A stretch of DNA of 49,658 nucleotides, from NCBI RefSeq assembly GCF_020443565.1, contig NZ_JAIZZN010000030.1:1-49658 (forward strand). Direction: 5' to 3'. The notes under the pieces are model-generated. The model was not told the origin of the DNA, did not search any database, and saw nothing but the letters and a program-made list of their open reading frames with translations. This DNA comes from Clostridium sp. CS001 (lineage in GTDB: Bacteria > Bacillota > Clostridia > Clostridiales > Clostridiaceae). A program made the translations under genes and the position numbers. Positions within the stretch are counted from its first letter, which is position 1, and each line of letters begins with the position of its first letter. Shown piece by piece: positions 38,666 through 46,059 of the stretch.

Positions 38666-38870
38666 AAAGGTCCATAAAATATAACCTCTACCTTCCCTCC
38701 GAAGATATTGTATTCATTATAATTATAAAAGATATCCTGGCTTTCACTTCCTCCTAAAGGTACCCTTCCCTAACGCCTTTCCATGCGTTAAGTGGTATTA
38801 TACCTGTCGTCCATGATTACAGTAACGGGGGCTGCTGTGGAATTAAACCACATTCCCTCTTATAATTACG
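38666..38870 (-). ncRNA. Cobalamin riboswitch
   Basis: On the minus strand the conserved aptamer segments read AGGGAATGTGG, then CAGCAGCCCCCGTTACTGTAAT (38816-38837), and the B12-box region AAAGCCAGGATATC (about 38729-38742). P1 pairs TAATTATAA near 38861-38869 with TTATAATTA near 38718-38727. The aptamer is followed by an antiterminator/terminator pair, so binding of a cobalamin should end transcription before ecfT. This gives the operon below it its likely substrate class. Confidence 0.93.
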
Positions 38871-39005
38871 TAGTTTATTAAATTGTTTATATAACATTAG
38901 TATATTGCTTTTATGCATAATAGTCTACTGTTTTTTAAGTATCTAACCTTGTAATTTAAGGAATCTCCTCAAAATGAAACTAATTACCAATGATTTTTAT
39001 ATTAC

Positions 39006-39647
39006 TTAAAAACCCAACTCTTCGCCAATTACAACAATAGTAATATCCGTTCTCATAGGTTTTCTTTTTATTACCGAATAAACCCTACAAGCTCTAGTTT
39101 CTAATTTGCAATCAACACAAGTTCCAATTTGTGTGCAAGGATTCGGCATGCTTAGTCTTTTGCAATTCTTTGGCGCAGCAATTTGTTCTAGTCTTTGAAA
39201 AGCTGATGCTTCATCTTTGCAAATTTTATTAACCCCAACCACTACAATTACTTTTTTAGGTCCAAAGGTCATAGCTGCTACTCTATTACCTACTCCATCA
39301 ATGTTAACAAGTTCACCCTCTAAAGTTACAGCATTAGAACTACACACAAAAACATCACTAAGTAGCTCGCCCCTCATAGTTTCCATTTTTTCCTCAGGAG
39401 ATAAACTTGGATCTCCATGATCTAGTACAACTGCACCTAAAGATTTTACTTTTTCTTGTATCCCAAGCTTTTTTATAGTCATGGAGCCACCAAAACCTAC
39501 TTTGTCCCCTGGGTGTACATTACTCATTATAAATTCTGAAGCTTCCTCTGCTGTTTTAAAATAAACCGATGAAAACATATTTTTTTTGAAAGTCTCTACT
39601 ACCCTTGTTCCTATAGTCTCATTATGCCATTCATGAATTTCCTTCAT
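39006..39647 (-). CDS. LUD-domain protein (lactate-utilisation type, DUF162)
   Basis: 213 residues with FGGSMTIKKLGI (a substrate/phosphate-binding-like loop), LDHGDPSLSPEEK, and GVGNRVAAMTFGPKKVIVVVGVNKI, all typical of LUD_dom proteins related to LutC/LutB. Three or more cysteines in a C-terminal cluster, CTQIGTCVDCKLETRAC, could hold an Fe-S cluster. It is monocistronic rather than in a lutABC operon, so the natural role is unclear. GGGGGA precedes the ATG. Confidence 0.88.
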   Translation of the reverse strand: MKEIHEWHNETIGTRVVETFKKNMFSSVYFKTAEEASEFIMSNVHPGDKVGFGGSMTIKKLGIQEKVKSLGAVVLDHGDPSLSPEEKMETMRGELLSDVFVCSSNAVTLEGELVNIDGVGNRVAAMTFGPKKVIVVVGVNKICKDEASAFQRLEQIAAPKNCKRLSMPNPCTQIGTCVDCKLETRACRVYSVIKRKPMRTDITIVVIGEELGF

Positions 39648-39859
39648 TTTCTTCCCCCTATTTAATATTCCACATTAAGTATTAATTATGTTAGATAATC
39701 TCAATTACTGCTATAAAATTAATTGGAGTATACTTACTACAACCTATGATTTCCCAACTAAATAAACAAGAGAATTTGCAAATATCATACATTGTATATA
39801 AAGTATATCAATGTTATAATTGTACATACTAAAGGTCCTTTAATCAAGTACTAACTTAT

Positions 39860-39918
39860 TAGTAACTATGTATCATAGTAACTATGTATCATAGTTACTA
39901 GGTATCTTAGTTGCTAAA
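39860..39918 (+). promoter_or_regulatory. 16-bp iterons / inverted-repeat operator upstream of the HxlR gene
   Basis: Two exact copies of TAGTAACTATGTATCA (39860-39875, 39876-39891) are followed by a diverged third (39892-39907) and a partial fourth. Within them TAGTAACTATG and CATAGTTACTA (39876-39900) form a perfect 11-bp-arm dyad with a TAT centre. It ends 26 bases before the HxlR start codon and is probably its autoregulatory site; a possible -10 (TTATAAT) lies upstream near 39815. Confidence 0.75.
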
Positions 39919-39943
39919 TTTACGGAAAATCCCAGGAGGTAAT

Positions 39944-40303
39944 ATGAGCGATAAAATTATGAAAATAAATAATAAAGAGTATAGCTGTGCTATAGAATTA
40001 ACACTAGATATTATAGGCGGAAAGTGGAAACCAATTATTCTTTGGAGATTAGCCAAGAACGATGTTTTAAGGTTTAGTGAATTAAAACGGTCTATGGGTG
40101 CAATTACACAGAAAATGCTAACTCAACAACTTAGAGAACTAGAAGCCTATGAAATGGTTAACAGGAAGGTATATGCAGAGGTTCCTCCTAAAGTAGAATA
40201 CTCCTTAACGAAACAAGGCAAAAGTGTAATGCCAATACTAGATATTATGTGTAATTGGGGAAATGATTACTATGAAAGCTTGGATCCTGATAAAAAAGAA
40301 TAG
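39944..40303 (+). CDS. HxlR-family transcriptional regulator
   Basis: 119 residues with the HxlR winged helix: YSCAIELTLDIIGGKWKPIILWRL, RFSELKRSMGAITQKMLTQQLRELE and EVPPKVEYSLTKQGKSVMPIL. The single conserved Cys near residue 15, used for redox sensing in YodB/HypR-type members, is present. ATG 39944 follows AGGAGG by 4 bases; the ATG at 39911 precedes it and is rejected. Strong inverted iterons upstream suggest self-regulation. A terminator follows at 40315. Confidence 0.93.
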   Translation: MSDKIMKINNKEYSCAIELTLDIIGGKWKPIILWRLAKNDVLRFSELKRSMGAITQKMLTQQLRELEAYEMVNRKVYAEVPPKVEYSLTKQGKSVMPILDIMCNWGNDYYESLDPDKKE

Positions 40304-40314
40304 TGATATTTGAT

Positions 40315-40352
40315 GAGGGAGTAAATTTTTATAATTTATGCTCTCTTTTTTT
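40315..40352 (+). terminator. Terminator of the HxlR gene
   Basis: Imperfect 13-bp stem (40315-40327 with 40333-40345, two wobble and one mismatch) followed by seven T (40346-40352), 12 bases after the stop codon. Confidence 0.75.
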
Positions 40353-40422
40353 ATGTTTTGTACTTGGTGTAAACATATGTTTTAGCTTTTAGGGTATATT
40401 AATCATAAAAGGAGGGATTTTT

Positions 40423-40773
40423 TTGAATATAACTAGTATCTCTTTGTCCTATATATTTCTTGCAATATCTATAATAGAGTTTGGTTTTTTCTTATATTAC
40501 ATATTTCTAGTAACTAATACAGGTGATAATAGTAAAAGAAGAGATAAGATTATTGGGACCATGAAGGATCCCGATCATTGGAGAACACGAAATAATAAAA
40601 TGGCTTATAATTCTCTGTTTTGGTCTGTTATCTCTGTAATCATTTTTATTTATCTAAAGTTTTTCTTTAAATCAGGATTAGTTTCAATTATATATGTTTT
40701 TGCATATTTAGCCCTAATGGCAGTAAGTGTTTCTTTATTCCTTAAGCAAAATAAGGTTGTAGGAAGTAAGTAA
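40423..40773 (+). CDS. Small three-helix membrane protein (possible DUF3899 type)
   Basis: A TTG start at 40423 with GGAGGG 6 bases upstream gives 116 residues. Helices at ~6-30, ~63-82 and ~86-107 flank a charged loop with DPDHWRTRNNKMAYNSLFW. The layout resembles the DUF3899 family, but I cannot confirm it. Function unknown. It is followed by a strong terminator. Confidence 0.65.
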   Translation: MNITSISLSYIFLAISIIEFGFFLYYIFLVTNTGDNSKRRDKIIGTMKDPDHWRTRNNKMAYNSLFWSVISVIIFIYLKFFFKSGLVSIIYVFAYLALMAVSVSLFLKQNKVVGSK

Positions 40774-40781
40774 CCATGTTA

Positions 40782-40824
40782 CAAAATAAAACTTCACTTT
40801 TAAAAAAGTTGAAGTTTTATTTTG
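40782..40824. terminator. Bidirectional terminator
   Basis: A long stem built from CAAAATAAAACTTCA and TGAAGTTTTATTTTG, with a short internal loop, lies between the convergent genes ending at 40773 and 40846. The T-rich arm end serves the plus strand and the A-rich arm the minus strand. Confidence 0.8.
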
Positions 40825-40845
40825 AACTACATCTAAACTAATAGT

Positions 40846-41457
40846 TTAAACTTTATTATTTTTTAAAACTTCAACAAAACTTTTAATAATCTGAGCTGTA
40901 AAACCCCATATTACATAGTTATTATACTCATAGAAATATTCATCTAAATACCCTTTTCTAAAGGCATAGTCTTTGCCTCCATAGATTAAGTGAAAAGGAA
41001 ATCCTTCTTGATTTACAGGTCCAATCTCCATTTTATAAAGTAGCGGTTCGTTTTCCAAAAAGAACTTTAATGGAACTGTAAATACACTATTTACCTCATC
41101 CTCATTGTGATTTATTTCTCCGTAATTTAACTTACCAACAAAAGCATACATTATGTTCCCATAAGGACTTATATAGTAATCCATATCTCCTATCATTTCA
41201 ATTTGATCTCTTTTTAAATTTAATTCTTCCATGGTTTCTCTTATAGAAGCTTCTCTCGGACTCTCATCTAGCTCTACCTTTCCACCCGGAAGGCAAACAT
41301 CACCTGGCTGACTTCTTAATTTATGCGCACGAACTTCAAAAACTATGGATAGTTCACCTTTATCCTCCGCAAATAATATCATAACTGCACTTCTTTTAAA
41401 TTCTCCAATTGCCTTAGAATCCCTATTACTAAATATCTCTTCAAGCATATCTATCAT
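40846..41457 (-). CDS. Nudix hydrolase, CoA-pyrophosphatase type
   Basis: The Nudix box is complete: G-KVELD-E-SPREASI-RETMEEL (about 55-78), preceded by RSQPGDVCLPGGK, which matches the UPF0035 motif of CoA pyrophosphatases (LLRSxxPGxxxFPGG-like). It would hydrolyse CoA or related nucleotide diphosphates. Start ATG 41457 with GGTGGTG 7 bases upstream (about 203 residues); the ATG at 41517 adds a hydrophobic tail and is rejected. Monocistronic. Confidence 0.88.
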   Translation of the reverse strand: MIDMLEEIFSNRDSKAIGEFKRSAVMILFAEDKGELSIVFEVRAHKLRSQPGDVCLPGGKVELDESPREASIRETMEELNLKRDQIEMIGDMDYYISPYGNIMYAFVGKLNYGEINHNEDEVNSVFTVPLKFFLENEPLLYKMEIGPVNQEGFPFHLIYGGKDYAFRKGYLDEYFYEYNNYVIWGFTAQIIKSFVEVLKNNKV

Positions 41458-41649
41458 GTTAATCACCACCAAATTTATTTTCAAGTTAATAATATCATAC
41501 AAAATTATTAAAAACATTTATTTTTCTAAAACTTATTAATAGCAGGATTTTTATATATACTTCATAATCTTTTACTTTTTATGAAGGAATATCCGATTTG
41601 ATGTAGAATAGAAGAAAATAGTAAAACATTATTTTTAGGGGGATTTACA

Positions 41650-42495
41650 ATGATAGGTAATACAAATGAAAACGATACACATAGCATCATAAAAAGTTTT
41701 GAGGATATTATTGATCAGCTACCATTGTTTTTTGAGGATGAAATTTCCTTTACATTAACGGATAGAGAGAAGTACATTAAATTCGTTGAAAGTAAGAACA
41801 TGACTGCATACTCAAAGGTAGGCGCTGTAATAGCAAAGGATGAAGCTCTAAGAGAGGTAATGGAAACTGGAAAAATTAAAATGTTTAATGTTGACGCTTA
41901 CAATGGTGGCATAAGTATTAGAGTAGTTGCCGTTCCTATAAAAGATAACAATGGAAATATAGTTGGGGCTGTATCCTATGGGCGAAACTTAGAAACTAGC
42001 GTTAAGATATCTAAAATGTCTATGGATTTATCAAAGGTAACAGAATCTATATTAAAAATAGCAAATGAAATTGATGGAGATATTAAAAATATTAAAGAAA
42101 CAAATAATAAGGTAGTTGAGGAGGTAGCCGTTACCTCAAGTCAATGCGATAATACAGATACAATCATATCTTTTATAAATAATGTATCAAGGCAAACAAA
42201 CCTTCTTGGATTAAATGCAGCTATCGAAGCCTCAAGAGCGGGTGAGCTAGGAAGAGGTTTTTCTGTTGTTGCAGCGGAAATAAGAAAATTATCCGTATCA
42301 AGTACAACCTCTATAACACAAATAAACGAAATACTCGGCAGTATAAAAGACTCAGTAAAAAGAGTAGAAAATAACATTGAAATTTCTATGAATTCATCAG
42401 AAAAACAAGAAATGTCTTTGTTGCAAATTGTGCAAGCTGTAAAAGAATTAAATACATCTGCAGAAACATTGTCACAACTAGCTACAAAACTGTAA
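41650..42495 (+). CDS. Soluble methyl-accepting chemotaxis-type signalling protein
   Basis: 281 residues with no membrane helix. The N-terminal ~125 residues look like a sensory PAS/sCache-type domain ([31 protein letters not shown]). The rest is an abbreviated MCP signalling hairpin with the tip [31 protein letters not shown], the CheA/CheW contact region. The methylation helices are short or absent. It is followed by an MFS gene by 24 bases; joint regulation is possible. Ligand unknown. Confidence 0.82.
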   Translation: MIGNTNENDTHSIIKSFEDIIDQLPLFFEDEISFTLTDREKYIKFVESKNMTAYSKVGAVIAKDEALREVMETGKIKMFNVDAYNGGISIRVVAVPIKDNNGNIVGAVSYGRNLETSVKISKMSMDLSKVTESILKIANEIDGDIKNIKETNNKVVEEVAVTSSQCDNTDTIISFINNVSRQTNLLGLNAAIEASRAGELGRGFSVVAAEIRKLSVSSTTSITQINEILGSIKDSVKRVENNIEISMNSSEKQEMSLLQIVQAVKELNTSAETLSQLATKL

Positions 42496-42519
42496 ATCTA
42501 AAAAAAAGAGGCTAAAAAA

Positions 42520-43764
42520 ATGAAAAAAATATTAACACTGCTTGATCCTTATAAAGGATTACCAAAAGAAATATACATAATTTTTATTTCAAAAATTATA
42601 AATGCTATGGGATGCTTTGTCATGCCCTTACTTACCCTTATCCTTACAGAAAAGATTGGATTATCTAAAGAAATCTCTGGAATGTACATTAGTGTATCAG
42701 GACTATTATTTATTCCAGCTTCCATAATTGGTGGTAAACTAACGGACTTTATTGGTAGGAAAACTGTTATCATCATATTTGATTTCTTATCTGCCATGTT
42801 ATATATTGTTTGCGGATTTATGGACCCATCAATAAATATGATTTATGTATTGATGCTTGCATCCACCAGTATGGTTATAGCTAGTCCTGCTCACGATGCA
42901 CTTATTGCAGATTTGACAACACCAGAAAATAGAGATGGCTCTTATGCATTATGTTATATGGGATGGAATATTGGTTTTGCCATAGGTCCTATTCTTGGTG
43001 GCCTTCTTTATGAAAATCATATGCCCCTTATATTCATAGGTGATGCACTTACAGCACTTTTATCTCTTGGTTTAATAGCCTTTTTTATTAAGGAGACTAT
43101 ACATCTTACAAAACAAGATGTTAAAGAAAAAAATAGAAATTTAGAAACCAGAGAAGAAGGTTCAATAATCTCAGTATTATTAAAGAGACCTATTCTCATA
43201 TATTTTGCACTATGTACTTTTGGATACAACTTTGTTTATTCACAGTGGTCCTTCATGATGCCAATACATTCAAATCAAAACTTCTTAAGCCAAGGAGCTA
43301 AATATTATGGTTTAATGGCTGGCTTTAATGGACTTGTAGTTATGATTTTCACTCCTTTGGTAACAAGAGCATCTAGAAATGCAAAACACATTAGAAAAAT
43401 GATCTATGGTGGCCTACTATATGCCTTTGGCTTTGGTATGCTAGGCGTACTTAACACATTACCTTTCTTCTTTGTATCTGTTTTTATATTTACCCTAGGC
43501 GAAATCATTTTGGCAATTAGCGTTACTCCTTTTATTGCAAATCATACACCTATGTCTCATAGAGGCAGGATGAATGCAATTCTTCCCATTATCTTTGGCA
43601 TGGGCTATACTTTAGGACCAATAACCATGGGTAAAGCTTTAGGATATATTAGCATAGAATCTGCCTGGTTAGTTTTAGGTATGATTGCTATTGTATCAAC
43701 AATATTTATGTGTGGACTTGAAAGGTATGATGAAAGACAAAAGAAAATCAATGGGGATATTTGA
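42520..43764 (+). CDS. MFS drug-type transporter, 12 helices
   Basis: 414 residues with about 12 membrane helices and the loop-2/3 motif GGKLTDFIGRKTVII (MFS motif A) near residue 68-82, and GWNIGFAIGPILGG in helix 5 (motif-C-like, antiporter type). A multidrug or other proton-linked efflux role is likely; the substrate is not known. AGAGG lies 7 bases upstream. It may form a unit with the MCP-like gene before it. Confidence 0.85.
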   Translation: MKKILTLLDPYKGLPKEIYIIFISKIINAMGCFVMPLLTLILTEKIGLSKEISGMYISVSGLLFIPASIIGGKLTDFIGRKTVIIIFDFLSAMLYIVCGFMDPSINMIYVLMLASTSMVIASPAHDALIADLTTPENRDGSYALCYMGWNIGFAIGPILGGLLYENHMPLIFIGDALTALLSLGLIAFFIKETIHLTKQDVKEKNRNLETREEGSIISVLLKRPILIYFALCTFGYNFVYSQWSFMMPIHSNQNFLSQGAKYYGLMAGFNGLVVMIFTPLVTRASRNAKHIRKMIYGGLLYAFGFGMLGVLNTLPFFFVSVFIFTLGEIILAISVTPFIANHTPMSHRGRMNAILPIIFGMGYTLGPITMGKALGYISIESAWLVLGMIAIVSTIFMCGLERYDERQKKINGDI

Positions 43765-43791
43765 ACCATAATATAAAAAGGAGTTTACCGA

Positions 43792-44187
43792 TTGTTAAAT
43801 AAAGGCTATGAGGACGCTGCCCGCATAGCCTTAACTCATTCCTTTATATTACCAGAGATTAAATGCTATGCTGGCAAAGTTGATTGTACTGAATCAGAAC
43901 TAACTTTTATTAAGAAATATCTAAAAGAAACAACTTATAATGATTATGATAAACTTATTCAGTTATGCGATGCACTAGCTTTGCCAGATGGTATATGCTT
44001 GTTAGAAAAAAGATTAATAGATGTAGTTATGAGATATGGTATAAATGATTTCACTTTACTAAAGTGGAAAACTCAATTAGGCTTAAGAGACTATTTTAGT
44101 GAAAAAATAGGCAAATCAATTTATGAAGTTTTAGATGGTGTTGTTGAAACGACTTTTGGTTTAAATACATTTAATATCAATAATTAG
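43792..44187 (+). pseudogene. N-terminally truncated HD-domain phosphohydrolase remnant
   Basis: A TTG at 43792 opens 131 codons reading GYEDAARIALTHSFILPEIK and DYDKLIQLCDALALPDGICLLEKR, the second half of clostridial HD-domain hydrolases. The normal N-terminal half with the metal-binding H...HD is absent and no coding continuation is seen upstream, where the MFS gene ends. AAGGAG lies 8 bases before the TTG, so a truncated protein might still be made. Probably decayed; the HD active site would be incomplete. Confidence 0.6.
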
Positions 44188-44311
44188 CATCATTGTAGGA
44201 ATTGATATCTTAGGGACATCAGTGGTTATTGGCAAGAATTGTTGCAAATAATATTTGTGGTTCCACTACACCCTTTAAAGGAACTTCTACTATTAAATTA
44301 ACGTTTTAAAA

Positions 44312-44351
44312 AAAGAAGACCCGGCATATATTATCTAACCTAGTCTTCTTT
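44312..44351 (-). terminator. Terminator of the RelB/YoeB module
   Basis: A 9-bp stem AAAGAAGAC/GTCTTCTTT (44312-44320 with 44343-44351), then a T-run on the minus strand (complement of 44307-44314), lies 16 bases after the toxin stop codon. Confidence 0.75.
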
Positions 44352-44367
44352 GAATTGCTAAAAATTC

Positions 44368-44628
44368 TTATTTTTCATAATGTGTCTTACATTGAGCTAT
44401 TTCAATTTGTTCATCTTCAATGCGATATACCAAACGGTTTTCACCATCAATTCTTCTACTCCAAAAACCCTGTAACTCATATTTTAATGGTTCGGGTTTT
44501 CCAATCCCAGTATATCCGTTGCAATCTATATCTTTGATAAGTTGATTTATTTTCTTTAATGTCCTCTTATCCTGTGACTGCCACTCAATATAATCACTCC
44601 AGGCCTCATCAGACCATACTTTCTTCAT
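44368..44628 (-). CDS. yoeB: YoeB/Txe-family toxin (ribosome-dependent mRNA endonuclease)
   Basis: 86 residues: VWSDEAWSDYIEWQSQDK, LIKDIDCNGYTGIGKPEPLK and FWSRRIDGENRLVYRI, then CKTHYEK at the end, all YoeB signatures. The catalytic His/Tyr near the C-terminus (H83, Y84) and the conserved Glu/Arg are present. It cleaves mRNA in the ribosomal A-site in known homologues. It overlaps the antitoxin gene by 20 bases, and a terminator follows. Confidence 0.93.
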   Translation of the reverse strand: MKKVWSDEAWSDYIEWQSQDKRTLKKINQLIKDIDCNGYTGIGKPEPLKYELQGFWSRRIDGENRLVYRIEDEQIEIAQCKTHYEK

Positions 44629-44887
44629 TTTCTACCTCAACAATATCGTGCATTATACCTTTTTTTTGATTAAGTTGATTGATAGATTTTTTTAAGTGTT
44701 CCATATTAGTTTCACTATAAAATGGTTCACTTGCAGTAATTTCAAAAGGTATTTTCCGTTCTCTTACAACTGCTTTTGCAAAAATGGTAAATGCGGTTGT
44801 CATGTTCATACCAAAATCTGAAAAAAGGATTTCAGCTTGTTTCTTTAATTCTTCATCAATACGAATATTAACTGTTTTTAGAGCCAT
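44609..44887 (-). CDS. RelB/DinJ-family antitoxin
   Basis: 92 residues with the ribbon-helix-helix N-terminus ALKTVNIRIDEELKKQAE followed by FSDFGMNMTTAFTIFAKAV, the DinJ/RelB signature; the C-terminal part wraps the toxin. Start ATG 44887 with AGGAGTGG upstream. Its RHH domain is expected to repress the promoter at 44917-44945. Confidence 0.92.
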   Translation of the reverse strand: MALKTVNIRIDEELKKQAEILFSDFGMNMTTAFTIFAKAVVRERKIPFEITASEPFYSETNMEHLKKSINQLNQKKGIMHDIVEVENEESMV

Positions 44888-45000
44888 AGTACCACTCCTT
44901 TCATTACATTATATACATTATATAATAAAAAGTTACCTTTGTAAACACATTGTATATATATCGTATACATATATCATGTTAATTATTCATTTAAAGTTAC
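44888..45000 (-). promoter_or_regulatory. Promoter and candidate operator of the RelB/YoeB module
   Basis: On the minus strand TTTACA (44940-44945), a 17-base spacer and TATAAT (44917-44922) form a near-perfect promoter. Alternating AT-rich dyads rich in TATATA/ATATAC occur on both sides, e.g. near 44907-44924 and 44950-44985, and are candidate antitoxin-binding sites. The remaining interval to 45100 shows no gene. Confidence 0.65.
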
Positions 45001-45109
45001 CATATTGTATTTTATAATGGGCCTAATTGTGTAAAATTAATATAGTTTTATTTAAATAAATTATTATTTTACTTTTTAGTCTTTGAGTTCCTTATTGTTC
45101 AAGTATTTT

Positions 45110-45153
45110 AGAAGGAAAGTCTCCCACTTTACTAAATGAGAGACTTTCCTTCT
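45110..45153 (-). terminator. Hairpin after the HEPN remnant
   Basis: A 13-bp perfect stem (45111-45123 with 45140-45152) with a 16-base loop lies 33 bases after the stop at 45186 on the minus strand. No strong T-run follows, so termination is only probable. Confidence 0.5.
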
Positions 45154-45185
45154 GAAACTTTGTTAAATTCTTTATTTTCTCCACG

Positions 45186-45416
45186 TTACTTTCTAAATGC
45201 TATGTGGTGATTTGGATATATTATCTTAGTGCTATCACATATTTCTATAGCCAATTGTTCACTATAAATGTGAGAAGTTGAATTCCTGTCATTTAACATC
45301 GCTAGCCATAATTCATCATCTTTTATAATTCCTGCTGAAAAGGCTTCCCGTAATACTGTTTTAGGAGCATTAAGTCCTAAAAGACCATCCTTTTTAATGT
45401 TTTTCATTAACTTCAA
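45186..45416 (-). pseudogene. C-terminal fragment of an HI0074-type HEPN (nucleotidyltransferase-substrate-binding) protein
   Basis: 76 codons from an internal TTG/ATG read APKTVLREAFSAGIIKDDELWLAMLNDRNSTSHIYSEQLAIEI, the second half of HI0074-like HEPN proteins that act as the toxin in MNT-HEPN modules. The catalytic-type RNSTSH (R-x4-H) is kept. The first half with helices alpha1-2 and the partner nucleotidyltransferase (MNT) gene are missing; upstream sequence is noncoding. No convincing ribosome binding site. It is probably a remnant. Confidence 0.7.
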
Positions 45417-46059
45417 CTCAGTTTTTTCATTCCTTACGACTCAATTATAGTCAAAAAGTTATTTATTGAATGCATTACACAGATCATTGTCCGTTTGAGA
45501 TTCTTCCAATCCGTACAAAATAATATTTATTTAAACCTTAGATGTTTTTTCTTAGATTATGATAACAAAAATATGTATTTCTTAGAATGCATTCGAACAA
45601 TCCCTAGCAATTCTTAATTTATTTTATTTACAGATGCGTAAAGAAAAATTCATGTTTGAGCCATAGCGAGTTTGAATTTTTTAGCAGCTGTAAATAAAAT
45701 AAATTTTAGAATTACTTGGCGCAGTGAGAGCATTCCAGAAATACATATTTTCGTTAAAGCATAATCTAAGAAAAAACTTTTAACTTGAGATCATATTTCG
45801 CATTGCTCCTTATTCGCTGCACCTTGTTCTTAATGTCTTAAAATGTTATACTTGCTTTGTATTTATCACTACATAAATACAAAATCTAATTATAATGAAA
45901 TATAGTGTAGATAATTAGATGGTAGTTATAGTATTCTATGTTACATTCTTATATAGAAAAGAAACGATGATTATTAGATATATAGTTTACTAAATCATAG
46001 TGTTTATAGTAAACTCTATGTATCGAATATAATCAAAACTATAGGGGTGTATATAGAAT
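45417..46059. other. Intergenic accessory region: palindromic repeat plus left flank of the Tn554-like element
   Basis: No gene is visible in 643 bases. 45544-45777 is the long palindromic repeat (listed separately). An 8-bp inverted repeat AGTTTACT/AGTAAACT (45984-45991 with 46008-46015) lies upstream of tnpA and may be a recombinase-binding site at the left end of the transposon. Tn554 elements lack terminal inverted repeats, so the exact left boundary cannot be read from one copy. Confidence 0.5.
45544..45777. repeat. Palindromic repeat, long copy (copy B)
   Basis: Outer arms 45544-45594 and 45728-45777 pair over ~50 bp with few mismatches. An inner pair (45609-45633 with 45688-45713, ATTTATTTTATTTACAG/CTGTAAATAAAATAAAT) and a core (AAAATTCA/TGAATTTT) extend the fold to the centre, so the whole 234 bases can form one giant hairpin. 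The outer arms match copy A at 6322-6411 (TAAAGCATAAT, AGCATTCCAG, TTTTTCTTA), showing that copy A is a short deletion form. Likely a MITE-like or structured-RNA repeat family; no ORF is seen in it. Confidence 0.8.

Noticed and set aside
39860-39907. Possible CRISPR-like repeat array
   Set aside because: Units of 16 bp are in direct contact with no spacers; an operator is the better reading.
44214-44309. Plus-strand open stretch reading GHQWLLARIVANNICGSTTP
   Set aside because: 31 codons without start or recognisable family; may be a coding remnant but cannot be supported.
45544-45777. Insertion sequence with terminal inverted repeats
   Set aside because: No open frame for a transposase inside; the whole element is palindromic, so it is treated as a non-coding repeat.
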